From: Hemileia vastatrix
Taxonomy: Eukaryota > Basidiomycota > Pucciniomycetes > Pucciniales > Zaghouaniaceae
DNA: 64,000 nucleotides
Reading direction: 5' to 3'
Assembly (NCBI GenBank): GCA_030280995.1
Contig: JASXTE010000124.1
Location: forward strand, 49,304-113,303
Shown here: in pieces, positions 35,717 through 51,174 of the stretch
How the letters are laid out: the number at the start of each line of letters is the position of its first letter
Numbering within the stretch: the stretch's first letter is position 1
Program-made: the position numbers and the translations under genes
The notes under the pieces: generated by a model
The model's input: the letters and a program-made list of their open reading frames with translations, nothing else
Database searches by the model: none
Told to the model about the DNA's origin: nothing

Positions 35717-36597
35717 CTTGAATAAAAGGTATTTGTCAACCAGTTGCTGATACAATTGGGGAGTGGCACTTGTCACCTGGCGAGTCAGTCAACATATGCA
35801 TAAAAAAACAACACACACACTTTTTCACATTAGAACATCAACAAACGTCCAGTCAAATGAATATGATGATGTTGACAATACTTTTACAAATGATGTAATA
35901 TGATGATGATGTAATTTTCACACAGTTCAATCAATTGAGATTAACTTTTTTTTACATGAAAGAAAAGTTTTCAGTAGAGTATATGAAGGAAGAAAAATAT
36001 AATCATACGTACATCGATCAAATTGATATCATATTCAAATGACACACAGGTACTTTATCGTCAAGTCTCACCGTCGGTAGTGGAAACAGAGTCGAATCAT
36101 TGCAACAACAAAACACAATAGTTGGTAACGGTTGGTCGGTCTACTGATGAATGACAAAGGTAGAATAATGTAAAGCACTAGCATTAGTTACCTGTGGAAA
36201 AAGGTGCAACATTTTGCATGGATGATTTTTTTTTCCTTCCACTTTATTCAAATGAACACTGCAGACACCAGACATCAACAAGATCAATTGTGTGTGTTTG
36301 TTGACTGCTTACATAATTACGCATGTGAAAACGCGCAACAATTAATCAGATGACTGTTTATTTCGTCCATTTTTCTTGCACAAACTTTTTATACAATTTT
36401 AACCTTGGTTGAAGAATAAATTATCATCTTCAATTAGTCAATGATTAATCTAGAATCTATCTATTTTAAATAGTTTGCACTATCAGTATAAAAATACTCA
36501 AACTTGGCAAGTGTTTATGACTTTGTTTCTAACTAGTAAATAAATTAATTGAGTTTTGTGGTTAAATTATGACTATACAACGATGTAACGATGACTG
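35717..36597. other. Neurexin-IV 5' region and TFB2M 3' flank
   Basis: About 880 bp without an open frame of interest. The Neurexin-IV promoter should lie here. A CA-rich patch is near 35810. Confidence 0.4.
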
Positions 36598-37699
36598 TTA
36601 AGAGATGTTAGCTTGATCTTGATCATTTTCATTTAATTCTTCCCTGAACTCGTGGTTCTTGTCTTTGAAGAAAGAACTTTGATACTCAGGCCACGATTGA
36701 CATTCGGCAAAAACTTTGGCCCACATATTGGCATCAAGATCTCCCACTAACGTTGATGCTGGTAAACCATTTTTGATTAATCGTGAACCTTTTCCAGGGA
36801 AAAATTTGCTGTAAAAACAAAATGATTAGTAAATTGATAATTCAATAAATTGTAACAACTTACTCAATGAAAGACATTAATCCGGTAGATTTTTTAACCA
36901 AAGCTTGTCTAAGGAATCCCTTGTACTCTAATAAATTATTATGTCCAATTGATTTAATTGTTGGTACATTTGGTCGAATTTTAACAAAATGAGCAGTTTG
37001 TGTATCATAATGTCGATGTTTTTTGTTATTAATTAAGATAACATTGGGTGAAACATTTTGCCAATCAAAATTAAATACAATTTCATATGTAAAGATTGAA
37101 TTGTAAAATGTTTGAATAAATGGATGTCGTTTTCTATTCTGAAGAAAATTTAAATAACGATTACTGATTGTAACAAATAAATCATGGCCATAAATTGTAT
37201 GTGAATATAATCCATTTTGCCAAACAATATCATAGGCAATTTCTGAAAATGTTCTATCTTCTCTATTAGGATGTACAGGTAATAAACATGTAAAAGATTG
37301 ATCATGTTTAAATTGTATACCAGCAAATTGTTTTCGTTGAACAATTTCTTGAATAGCTTCAAATTGATTTTGTTTTTTATAACAATATAAAGAAGCATTA
37401 GAATTACATAATAAATTTTTTAAATATTGTATATCAGGTGATTCATTATGGTCGATGACAATGAGTTTATGATTATGTTGATGAGAAAGAAGTTCTTGAG
37501 TGACGCAACCTCGACCAGCAGAAGTTTCGATGATGACTGAACTATTAGCTTGAGCTGATTTAACAAGTTCCTTAGCAACCTGTTGAGCGATGTAAGAATT
37601 ATTAAATGAAAGGTATCGCATTTTATTAATGCTATTGGTAGATAATTTAAGAGCTAGACTCATACTGGGGCAGCAAAAGACGCCGACGATGTGATACAT
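36598..37699 (-). CDS. TFB2M: TFB2M-like mitochondrial transcription factor (rRNA adenine dimethylase family)
   Basis: Two exons, 36864-37699 and 36598-36808, give 348 residues. TFB2M is the mitochondrial RNA polymerase initiation factor that evolved from a KsgA-type methyltransferase. The SAM motif region reads VIIETSAGRGCVTQELL (about 55-72), matching LECNPGPGILTQALL of TFB2M. A middle block RTFSEIAYDIVWQNGLYS matches RALWKLAYDL of the human protein. The methyltransferase motif IV (N-L-P-Y) is not recognisable (LLPVHPN), as expected for a factor with little methylase activity. The tail, encoded by exon 2, contains SKFF/DKFFPGKGSRL and WPEYQSSFF. An N-terminal mitochondrial targeting sequence is plausible (basic, few acids) but not clear. 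It is divergently arranged with SPTLC2, 203 bp apart. TFB1M is the main alternative. Confidence 0.7.
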
Positions 37700-37902
37700 G
37701 TGATCAGCTGACGATCTGGTTGAGCTGAAGCCTGTGTGCTCTGTGCTGCCTCTTTTCAGATGCCATTTTTACTTCATGCAGCAAGGTGCACAAATCTCTG
37801 GTCAACTTGACATCTCATTCAACTAAAGGTCATTTTATTTCTTAATCAAGATTAACTAATTCAACAAAATCAGCTATTCCTCATATCAAATAATCAATCA
37901 AA
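37700..37902. promoter_or_regulatory. Divergent promoter between TFB2M and SPTLC2
   Basis: 203 bp separate two ATGs pointing in opposite directions, so this segment must contain both promoters or a shared one. No TATA box was identified. Confidence 0.45.
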
Positions 37903-39357
37903 ATGCATGATGATGATCAAACAACGCCAATTCCATTTTGGATAGCATTTTTGTGCCATTTTTCTTACTTTGTCTTTTTTGCCTTTGGTTACTTAAAAGA
38001 TTCTTTCAGTAAAAATGATAAATTGTTATTTCAAACATTCGATGCATTTTACACTCGTCATGTGTATCGAAGAATTTGCCATGTATTCAATATGCCCATT
38101 TGTAGTATGGCAGGTGCAATGATTGATGTGGTTGATCGAGTATCTGATGATTACAATATAACATTTAAAATGCCCGGAACAATTACAACAGCAATTAATA
38201 TGGGTTCATATAATTATCTTGGATTTGCGGAAAATACTGGTCCACGAACTGAATCTGTAGAAAAGACAATTAAAAAATTGGGAATTAGTGTATGTTCAAG
38301 TCGTCATGAACTTGGTACATTAGAAATTCATCGCACATTAGAAAAAAAAGTTGCCAAATTTTTAAATGTTGAAGATTGTGTAATATTTGGTATGGGATTT
38401 GCAACTAATTCAACTAATATACCTGCATTAGCTGGTAAAGGTTGTTTGATATTTTCCGATGAATACAATCATGCATCAATGATCCTTGGTTGTAGATTAT
38501 CTGGTGCAAGTATTCGTGTGTTCAAGCACAATAATGTCAAAGACTTAGAAAAAAAATTACGCTCAGCTATCATCGAAGGTCAACCACGAACACATCGTCC
38601 ATGGCGTAAAATAGTTATATTCGTTGAAGGAATTTACTCAATGGAAGGAACGATCTGTCCATTGCCAGATTTGATTGCTCTAAAGAAAAAATATAAAGCT
38701 TATTTATACTTGGATGAAGCTCATTCCATAGGTGCCATGGGACCATCAGGTCGAGGAATAATAGATTACTACAATTGCAATTCAAAAGATGTTGACATCT
38801 TAATGGGAACTTTTACCAAGTCTTTTGGAGCTGCTGGTGGATATATTGCTGGTACTAAAAATTTAATTGATCATATTCGTGTAAATTCACATTCAGGCAT
38901 CTATGCAACATCCATGTCACCTGCTGTAGCACAACAAGTTAGTGCAGTTTTTGATGCACTTGAAGGACCCGTTGGTTTAGAACGTGTAGCTCGATTAGCT
39001 CGAAATACCTTGTACTTTAGGAAAAAGTTAAAACAATTAGGTTTTGTTGTTCATGGTCATCCAGATTCACCTGTAGTACCATTGTTACTTTACTTTCCAG
39101 TGAAGATAGTTGCCTTTGTCGAAACAGCCCTGAAACAAGGTGTTGCAACAGTTGGTGCTGGATTTCCTGCTACACCCCTGATTGAATCGCGTGTACGATT
39201 TTGTTTATCAGCATCTCACACACAAGAAATGTTGGATAAAGCATTGCAAGTCACATCTGAAATAGGAGAGAGAATAGGTGTCAAGTACTCCCACTCTAAA
39301 CATCACAGTGTTTCATCTAACGATTCCAATGGTAATGATGAGATTATAATTTATTAA
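37903..39357 (+). CDS. SPTLC2: Serine palmitoyltransferase long-chain base subunit 2
   Basis: Single-exon frame of 484 residues. SPTLC2 with SPTLC1 condenses serine and palmitoyl-CoA to 3-ketosphinganine at the ER, the first step of sphingolipid synthesis. It is the PLP-binding catalytic subunit (lace in flies). Visible: an N-terminal membrane segment (IAFLCHFSYFVFFAFGYL, 13-30), then NMGSYNYLGFAE, CSSRHELGTLEIH, DEYNHASMILG, YLDEAHSIGAMGPSGRG, and the PLP lysine motif GTFTKSFGAAGGYIAG (Lys in TFTKSFG). The protein is shorter than human SPTLC2 (562) mainly at the N-terminus. The ATG at 37903 precedes the membrane segment. All catalytic motifs are intact. Confidence 0.95.
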   Translation: MHDDDQTTPIPFWIAFLCHFSYFVFFAFGYLKDSFSKNDKLLFQTFDAFYTRHVYRRICHVFNMPICSMAGAMIDVVDRVSDDYNITFKMPGTITTAINMGSYNYLGFAENTGPRTESVEKTIKKLGISVCSSRHELGTLEIHRTLEKKVAKFLNVEDCVIFGMGFATNSTNIPALAGKGCLIFSDEYNHASMILGCRLSGASIRVFKHNNVKDLEKKLRSAIIEGQPRTHRPWRKIVIFVEGIYSMEGTICPLPDLIALKKKYKAYLYLDEAHSIGAMGPSGRGIIDYYNCNSKDVDILMGTFTKSFGAAGGYIAGTKNLIDHIRVNSHSGIYATSMSPAVAQQVSAVFDALEGPVGLERVARLARNTLYFRKKLKQLGFVVHGHPDSPVVPLLLYFPVKIVAFVETALKQGVATVGAGFPATPLIESRVRFCLSASHTQEMLDKALQVTSEIGERIGVKYSHSKHHSVSSNDSNGNDEIIIY

Positions 39358-39496
39358 GGAGAATAACGAAAATCAAAATCAATGCAAAAATCAAAAAAAA
39401 CAACAAAGCAAACAGGTGATCGGATACAACTGGTATTGGTGAAAAGAAAGGAAGTAAAAAAGAATGAAGTAGAAAAAAAATCTCCACGACAAATGA

Positions 39497-39527
<31 letters not shown>

Positions 39528-39927
39528 TGTGTTAAGAAGATGTTTCAGGAGTCATTGAACTTGTAGAGTTTATCCGTTAGACGTCACCAGTTTCGACATT
39601 AAAAAATACCAGTACAAAATAACTTGATTGTTGTGAAGATAGATGTTGCCACTAAAAAACGCCTGGAATAGTAATACATTAGGTTAGGCTTATTTCAAGT
39701 TAATAAGCCAATAGACTAGTAGTGCCATCATGTTAAAGTATCGCCCCCCTCACCTCGTGTCGTTTATATTGTGCTGGTTGGCAGCTGCGTTTCTGGAGAG
39801 TAGAAGAGCAAGCAATAGAGAAGGATAAAGAGAGAGAGAAAGATACAAGGGAAGAGAAAAACGAGAGAGTCTCTTGTTGGACTGAGGCTCATTTTCTTCG
39901 CTTTCCTTTTGACACAAGAGCCACACC
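39358..39927. other. SPTLC2 3' UTR and MAX 5' flank
   Basis: Contains a GAA-type microsatellite at about 39500-39526. No other gene was seen. Confidence 0.4.
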
Positions 39928-40535
39928 ATGAGTGACGACGACCGGGACATTGAGAGTGATGTAAGTATAATTAATTTTCAGGCCTTATATTGATGATTAA
40001 AATGTGTTCCTACCTTGGACATCTTCAACCTTGACACTTTGCAGGCTGACAAAAGGGCACATCATAATGCCCTGGAAAGGAAGCGTCGTGACCACATTAA
40101 GGATAGCTTCTCAAACTTACGAGACTGTATTCCATCTTTGACTGGTGAAAAGGTAATTATAATTAATCTTAATGTATCTTTACAATCTGTTTATGACAAC
40201 TAACATGACATCTCATTGACAGGCGTCACGTGCACAAATATTGAAAAAGGCCGCTGAGTACATTCAAACCATGAGGAAGAAAAATTCATCACATCAACAG
40301 GACATCGACGATCTCAGAAAACAGAATAAGGTTTTGGAGGATCAAAGTATGTTATTATATATTTATTAATATCAATCCTATTGTTAATGTATGTAATTAT
40401 CATTATCTTTTAACAGTTGTACGTGCTTTGGAAAAAGCCAAGGCAAATGGTTTCAACGCTAGCCTACTAGAAAAAGCTGAAAGCGATTCAGCATCATCTC
40501 TAGATGGAATGAGCGATGAAAGATGTATTGATTGA
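39928..40535 (+). CDS. MAX: MAX, bHLH-leucine-zipper transcription factor
   Basis: Four exons, 39928-39960, 40045-40152, 40223-40346 and 40417-40535, join in phase to give 127 residues. Each intron is under 90 nt, which hides the gene from single-frame scanning. MAX is the obligate dimer partner of MYC, MNT and MXD proteins and binds E-boxes (CACGTG). Exon 1 encodes [11 protein letters not shown], the acidic start of vertebrate MAX. Exon 2 holds the basic region and helix 1 ([20 protein letters not shown]), with the DNA-contacting H, E and R. Exon 3 has helix 2 ([20 protein letters not shown]) and the start of the zipper. Exon 4 completes the zipper (ALEKAKANG) and an acidic Ser-rich tail. 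Exon boundaries match those in vertebrate MAX, as far as I recall. Confidence 0.95.
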
Positions 40536-42070
40536 TGATTGAAATTGACCACGAATTGAGTACATCAGCAACAAAATTGGTTACTTCAGACCAAGTCAAT
40601 TTTCATTGTCAACAAATTGTAATTGATTTCTTTATGTTCGATGTATAATTGACAATGATACAATAATTTTTTCCCATATTCGAATTTTTCAATACCGTGT
40701 AACCATCTTCTAAAAGGATTGATACACAAAAGTGAACAACTTCATAACGATTTATGGGTTAAAGATCATTGCCGGAATTACATTGATCATTTGCTTTATT
40801 TTTTCTTTGTCTCTTCCATCTCAATACTACTTACTGATGCATGTGTATCTGTCTGTCTTGCATTAGGTCAAGCTTCTCAGTGATTTTACCTGTTTGAGTA
40901 AAGAAAAATGTTTTCCACATGCAAGAAAGATACTTGGATCAAGTGTCGACACTGCAAATGTAAGGTCAACAGAAGAAACAAAAAATACGACCATCAAGTA
41001 AAAGTAGTTCTTTGCTTATATATATACACATTGTCAGTATGAATGCAGTTTGCAATGGCCAATAGTACACTGGTAGTTGTTTCTATTCGTTATTCGTTAC
41101 TTGTTACTGAGCGACAGGCGACACTGAGTATCAAAATGATGACTGCGTAATATCCTGCAATGTTAAGGTCAGAGTAAAGAAGGAAATACTGAGTGATGAA
41201 AACAGACAAAGAGTGAGTTGAAAGGTAACAATGGTGCAAGTGCAACTTTCATCTTGCTTTATTCATCCTCCTGCGCGTCACAATATAACAACGACTCAGG
41301 TATGGGTCGGGGAGTTTGTGTGGAATGGACACGCCTTCAAATGGACTGAGTTTACTATTATTTACAGGATTGGGGGCCAAAAGCAGAGTACTGTGAAATA
41401 GATAAAAGGAGGAAAAAAGGTGTCGATGATAGGACTCGATAGATTTTGTGGTTTTTATTGTGGTGATGTCGGTGGTGAAGGTGGTAGTGATGGTAGTTTT
41501 GCTGCGGCTGCTGCTGTTGATGTTGATGATCTTGTTGTTGTTATTGTAGTTGTTGTTGTTGATGTTGATGTTTCTGCTGCTGCTGCAGGACTTACAGGAC
41601 AGTCCACAATGAGGAAGAAGAAGAAAAAACTTCGCAGATAGTTGACTTGAATTAGTATTAATTGATGTTGTTCGTGTAGTGATCCTGTGATTTTGGTGGA
41701 TGCTTATTTTGTTGTTGTTGTTTTTTATATCGAGCCCTAACATTCTTTGTCCATGAACGTTGACGACGAATTTCACATTCTGATATCCTTGGTAAAATTT
41801 TTTTGTTCAGAGCCAAAGTGAAGATTAAATTGGTTTCTTCTGCTACAATTTGCATTTTTCTTTTAAACAGGGTAAATTAGTGTCACCTTCAACAAAGTGA
41901 ATAGAATTTGCTTGAGCATATCCTAAAATTAACTTAAAGTACTTGTAAAATTGATTTGATGTAATGATGAATGTATTGTATCATTTTCATTGTATGTTCG
42001 GTGTATGTTTAATCGTATGTTTGTATCTTTCTCTCCGTTTTTTGTACGGGTTTGTATTGTATGTTGTTAC

Positions 42071-42118
<48 letters not shown>

Positions 42119-42219
42119 TGATGTTGTAATCTTAATTCCAATTGTGTAATTTGTGAGAAAAAAATGTGTGAAGGAAATAATCGTCCAGACAAAAATTAAA
42201 AAGAACTACCGATTGCAAG
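40536..42219. other. Intergenic between MAX and par-1 3' ends
   Basis: Convergent 3' flanks, about 1.7 kb. The open frames here (41249-41776 on -, 41420-41641 on +, 41964-42149 on +) are Asn/Thr/Ser- or Val/Asp-rich products of TTG/GAT repeats. No gene was called. Confidence 0.4.
42071..42126 (+). repeat. 12-bp (GTTGTTGTTGAT)n minisatellite
   Basis: Four to five copies of a GTTGTTGTTGAT unit, giving a Val-Val-Val-Asp pattern when translated. Located just past the par-1 3' end. Confidence 0.75.
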
Positions 42220-46088
<3,869 letters not shown>

Positions 46089-47397
46089 GGATTAAAAGGC
46101 AAGGGTATATCAAGGTATTGGAAGTATATGTTGATAGAAAAAGAAAGAATAATCTTCTTCGATTGTGAAACTGTGCACTTGATCAATTCTGTAAGTAAAG
46201 AAAATAAAGATGAGTATGAAAAGGCAAAAGGCAACCTCGCCCAAGTAGAGGCCAGGTGACCGGTGAAGCCATCGGCTGATATGAGACAAGCTAATAGATG
46301 TGAAGAAAAAAAGCATCAAACATACTGGATGATGGAGCGATGTATTTGAATAAAGACACAGATAATTAGACAATGATGTGCATGGTGTATTCCGTCGAAT
46401 GGGCAGATGAATCGGCCACAGGATGGAAAATTTGTGGCCGTAAAATTGTCTTGATACGATCCTACTTGAGCTCCAAAATGGTTGGATCTGCACTGACTGA
46501 GGCGATTTTTTTTCTTCTCGTTGTAGCGACCTCTATTGATAGAGAGAAAAGTATATATTGTAAAATATATACACATCCACATACACACACACATGGATAT
46601 ATTGGGATGAAGTAAAAGGTACAACCAAATCACTCAACAGTATCAACTAGTATTGGTAGTAGTGGCAACTACAATAATCAACCAACCAACCAAATAGTGA
46701 AGCAACCAGTGAACCAGTCAAACTAATAATCAACAGGAGTGACAACAAAAGTCAGTAGCAACAGCAAACATTCAACTGGCAGTCAAGAAGAACCATTTTT
46801 ACCTTGTTGAGTTGAAAATTTGTAAAAAGTATCATATTATATCAAATGATACAATTAATTTTATCCAATGATAAAAATTAAAAGTAAAAAAGATAAAGAA
46901 AAACATAAACATTTTTAAGACTCAAACTCAAAATTTTATTCAATGCAGCAGTTACATGTAACACTCGCAGTTAAGTACGAAACACGAGCCACTTTTCGAT
47001 TTTTTTTCTTAGCTAAATTTTTGCACAGTTGATTTCGCCATCCTTATGTAAGGTCGACGTGATATTTTAGATGTTATTGAGAGAACCGGAATTCAATTTA
47101 AATCACTTAGAAGAAGGTACCAATTTAAAAGCCGAAAGTGGTGTGGATTGTTTTGTTTTTTGTATTTTTTGTTTTTTCCTGGTGTAAAATGTTGTTGTAG
47201 TTGTTGTTGTTTGTATGTTATCATTTTTCTTCGCTGTTCTTTTTTTTCAGGTGGTTTTGTATTTTCATCTTTTTGCTTTGTTTGAAATTGATACACGATA
47301 CAAATGATCAAAGCAAAATGTATTTTTGTGTGAGTAAGATGGGCTTCACCTCAAATGAGTGACATGTAAAAGAAGGACTGCTATAAGTGTATCCCCG
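46089..47397. other. Intergenic upstream of par-1, downstream of reticulon
   Basis: About 1.3 kb with the par-1 promoter or 5' UTR and reticulon 3' UTR. Frames at 46110-46633 on both strands have no family signature. Confidence 0.4.
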
Positions 47398-50300
47398 TTA
47401 CTGCTTTTTGTCCTTTTGTGGAAAAGGAATCTTCGATTTAACTCTGTAATAAGATGAGGGGGAAAAGGGAAGAAAATGAAATAAAAGTAAAAGACCAAAG
47501 GTCAATCATCAAATGAGTCAATGAGTCAATGAATAAGTGAATAAGGTGTGTACTATGCGTGTGATAATATATGAATAACTTACGTGTCAACTGTTTGTTG
47601 AATTTGTTTACATGCGAGTTGAAGGGTCTGATCAATCTGAGCCTTGTTGGTTTCGTAGACCTTTGGTAATGAAAAGGCTGCCAAATAGCCCAGAATGATG
47701 AGTGTCAACCCATTGAACCAAGAACCGATGTAAGTCAAACACCAGAAGAAAATGACAAATTTGATTGAATCTACGATGTCTTCAACAAGGAATACCGATC
47801 GTAATTTCACCACGACAGCAGTTGCATGCTTTAGAAGAACATCAACAGCTTGATGAACTGTTTCACTGGATGGGTTGATTTCATAGTCCAAGTAGTCTCT
47901 GCATAGGTTGAAGGTAAATCAGGTAGAAAAGAAAAAGTTGATAATGAGAATGAGTAAAAAGAGTATCAAATACACAAACACACATTAACAATGTGTAACA
48001 CAATCAATATAATAGGATGAAATATATTTCTCAAAACTTACTTGAATGGATGTCCTTCATTGGTTTTTTGTACAGCTTGCAAAATGTTTTTGTAGATTCG
48101 GAAAGAAAGAGTACCAGTCAACACAGCTAAGCAAGTGTAAGCTGTAACTGAAATGACTGAACAGCAAACCAAGGATAAAAGAATAATGAGTCCAGTGGCG
48201 AATGCGATACCACTTTTCTTGGGGTCTTTCCAGAAGACCAGGTCGGCGACTGTAAATTAAGGTGAATGTATAATGAGGAGAAAGAGATGAGAAGAAGGAA
48301 GTATGAGAAGAAAAATTCAAAGAAAGAGAGAAAGGAGAGAAAAAAAAGATAAATAAAATTAAAAAAAGAGAGACATGAGACATGTGAATGATGAAGAGAA
48401 AAAAAGAGTTTCTTGGCGCCTCTTCAGCCAGAGGATGGATCGATACGGGCATCAACTCCACACCCGCCAACTAAAGTCACTACTTCACTGCTGCTTCACA
48501 CTGTCTGTTATACCATAGAACCATAGAACGGTTCTATCTTTCTCCCTTTACCTCTGTGCCTTTATCCTCATCCTGGCGCGAGGCAAGCCAAGAGACATCG
48601 CCTCTGTCGAGGAGGCAAAAGTAGAAACACAGTCAGACAGGTCGGAGAACTCGACAAAGTTAAGAGAGAAGTTGTTGTACAAAATGTAAGCACACTAGTT
48701 AACCCAAATTAATGTCATCAACTGTTTACATGGACAAAGGTTGATCGTGATATCCAAATCATCACATGGTTGTAGGGTCGGGCGGTGGCTACACAGATAG
48801 TTCTGTCACATACACACACACACTCACACATACACACAGTGTGTCTGTGTGTATATATATGTGCGACCCACGAGGATGATTTAAAAGAGATATCAAGAGA
48901 AGGTTCAAAGTCGACAACAAACCTTTAGGCTTGATAACCTGGCACAAAGTGTCCTTGAGAGAAGATGTCATGGAAGGAGTCAATTCGAATAAATCGTCCA
49001 TAGGTACGAATGATGAAGTAGCAATTACGATTGAAACAGGACAGTATGATGTTTCGATGCAAGGCAGTGACAGTAGTAGAAGAAGTGGTCGTAAGTATAT
49101 AAGCAGTAGTCGTTGTGCGCAAGCAAAACTAAAAACAACCACAGTGGACACACGCGCATACAACGAGAGGTCCTGTCTGTTGTTTCGATCGAGGAAAATC
49201 CCAATTTCAACCTCTACTCCCTCCTCTACACTTCGACTCTGACTCATGAAATATATTCGATCCTGGTGAAAATCAGCTGGTCCACAGAATGCACAAGCGC
49301 AAGCTTCGAACTTTCGACCCTTGCCTGGGTCCACATTTTCATCTGTGACACATGACTGGCAGTCCAGTCTAGTCAGCATACAACATCACACACACATACA
49401 TACACACGCACATTCAACAGTCTACAACACTGTTTGTTTGTATGTTTGCAATATATTTTGTTTCCTTACCGACTGGATGTAGGCCTTCACGAGACAGCCA
49501 TGTACCTGTAAAAGCATCAGTAGTAAAGTAACGTTAGTTATCCCACTAGTCATTCAAACTGTGTACATTGATAATTCCAAATTAACATGTTATTCCAGCA
49601 AGATCAAGTCAATGAAGACGAGTCAAGTTAAATAAGGACATGCATCAGCCAAATACTACTACAACTACCACCACCAACCAAACAACCAACCAACCAACCA
49701 ACCAACCAACATTCCGTCGCTATGAATTCACATGCAATAGAAAGCTTGTTTCTTCACCAACACCACCAGCACACATACACAAACAGAAACACACTCATTC
49801 ACTCACTCACACTCACACACACACATGAATCGTGTTGCAACTTCAACACAACAGCTTGGAAAACAAGGAAAAATGGATTCATTGATGTCAACAATACATA
49901 TCGTACTTACCAAGGGTAAAGGGACAAGATGAGCAGGAGCTGCTGGACACACTGGCGGTTGATTCTGTCGACATGGAAGCTGAGGTGTGAGTGTTGTCTC
50001 TTCGAGATGGTTCTTTATTTAGATGAGGCCCGGGATTTGCTGGCTTCGGTTCAGGAAACGACTGACAGCGGAAAGAGTCAGCAGCTAGAGCAGTTGAAAC
50101 AGGAGGAGCAATTTCTACCGAGGAGGCAGCAGCAGCAGCACCAATCGAGTCGGCGAGAGCAGACTGCTGCTGTTTTTCGATGCCGACGACTTTTGTTGTT
50201 GATGCATCTTCCTTCTTTACTTCAACTTTACTCACTGTTGATGATTCAACCTTGGATTCACTGCTCAGCAACGAAAAGTGGTCACCAACTGATCCTACAG

Positions 50301-51174
50301 GTTCGAGCACCTTTTCTTCAGGCTTTTTGGTTTCTTTTGAGGAGGATTCAAGTACATTAACTTGTTTCGATAAAAGTAGAGTATCTTCTAATTCCTTGAG
50401 ATGACTGTACGAATCACCTGAAAATGCTTGTGCTGGTACTGGTACATTTGATGATGTAGGTGGTAGTGGTGGTGGTGGTGTTGCAATTGAAGTTGGTACT
50501 GAAACTGGTGATACAGATGCAGCTGTTGGAATATCTGGAACTATTTTAGATTGTGACAATTCTTTTTCTTCTAATTTAACTGGAGATTCAGATTTAAGTT
50601 CATCTAATAATGAAAATTGGTCACCAGTTGGATTATACACTGGTTCTACAATAGTATCATGAGATTCATCTTTCAATTCTTCTACTACTTTTCCATTGTG
50701 ATTATTTTCACCGGATTGTGGTGAACCTTCATCAAAATCACTCAATTGACTGTAAGATTTACCCACAGGCGATGAAGATGGTGAAGGAGAATCATTTGCT
50801 GATGGAATAGTCATTGAAGCTGTTGGAATTGTAGGAAAAGCTTCATTATCATCTTGTCTGTTGGCTTCAGTAGCTAATGTCACAGGTATTTGAGGATCAG
50901 ATTTAAAATCATCAAGCAAGGAAAATTGATCACCAGTTGATACCTCCACTGGTTTTACAGGTGATGGTGATGGAGATTCTTCCTCTTTGGTATCAACTAA
51001 CGGCATACTGATGGTAGAATTTATCATCGAACTATCCAAAGGAAGACCTTGACCATCTTCATCTTCCAGCAGGTCAAATGTACTTAATCCAGAAGGTGGT
51101 GGAGGTGGAGGTGGTAGATTGGCTCGCAAAAAAGGTTGATTTGACGGTGACTGTGGTTGATCTGAATGATCCAT
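47398..51174 (-). CDS. Rtnl1: Reticulon (long isoform) with reticulon-homology domain
   Basis: Exons 49911-51174, 49470-49505 (cassette, 36 nt), 48042-48249, 47584-47898 and 47398-47443 give 622 residues. Reticulons shape tubular ER through a hairpin membrane domain. The C-terminal RHD starts [14 protein letters not shown] and has two long hydrophobic hairpins ([41 protein letters not shown]). It ends [11 protein letters not shown], resembling the lysine-rich RTN tail. The N-terminal 421 residues are disordered, Pro/Ser/Glu-rich, and carry six Phe/Tyr-x-x-Leu motifs next to acidic residues (see findings). Leaving out the 36-nt exon keeps the frame. A second start exon at 48923-49001 would produce a short isoform. 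The ATG at 51174 is the first in frame. Confidence 0.9.
48923..49001 (-). other. Candidate alternative first coding exon of reticulon (short isoform)
   Basis: ATG at 48999-49001 opens [20 protein letters not shown] and runs to a GTTTGT donor after VIKPK, leaving phase 1. That is exactly the phase of the RHD exon acceptor at 48249, giving ...IKPK-VADLVFW. Short isoforms with a brief unique N-terminus are the rule for reticulons (for example RTN4-C). No transcript evidence is available. Confidence 0.45.
49470..49505 (-). other. Reticulon 36-nt cassette exon
   Basis: Encodes [12 protein letters not shown] between phase-1 junctions, with donor gtaagg and acceptor ttacag. Inclusion or skipping both preserve the frame. 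Confidence 0.7.
49675..49710 (+). repeat. (ACCA)n microsatellite
   Basis: Tandem ACCA/CCAA units within the first reticulon intron. Confidence 0.75.

Noticed and set aside
41249..41776. A 175-codon - strand frame rich in Asn, Thr and Ser
   Set aside because: Its composition follows from TTG/GTT repeats, and the opposite strand gives an equally long Val/Asp-rich frame. No domain is visible.
48789..49379. A 196-codon - strand open frame in the reticulon intron
   Set aside because: It has no family feature as a whole and ends in CA-repeat translation. Only the small part at 48923-49001 is kept, as a possible alternative first exon.
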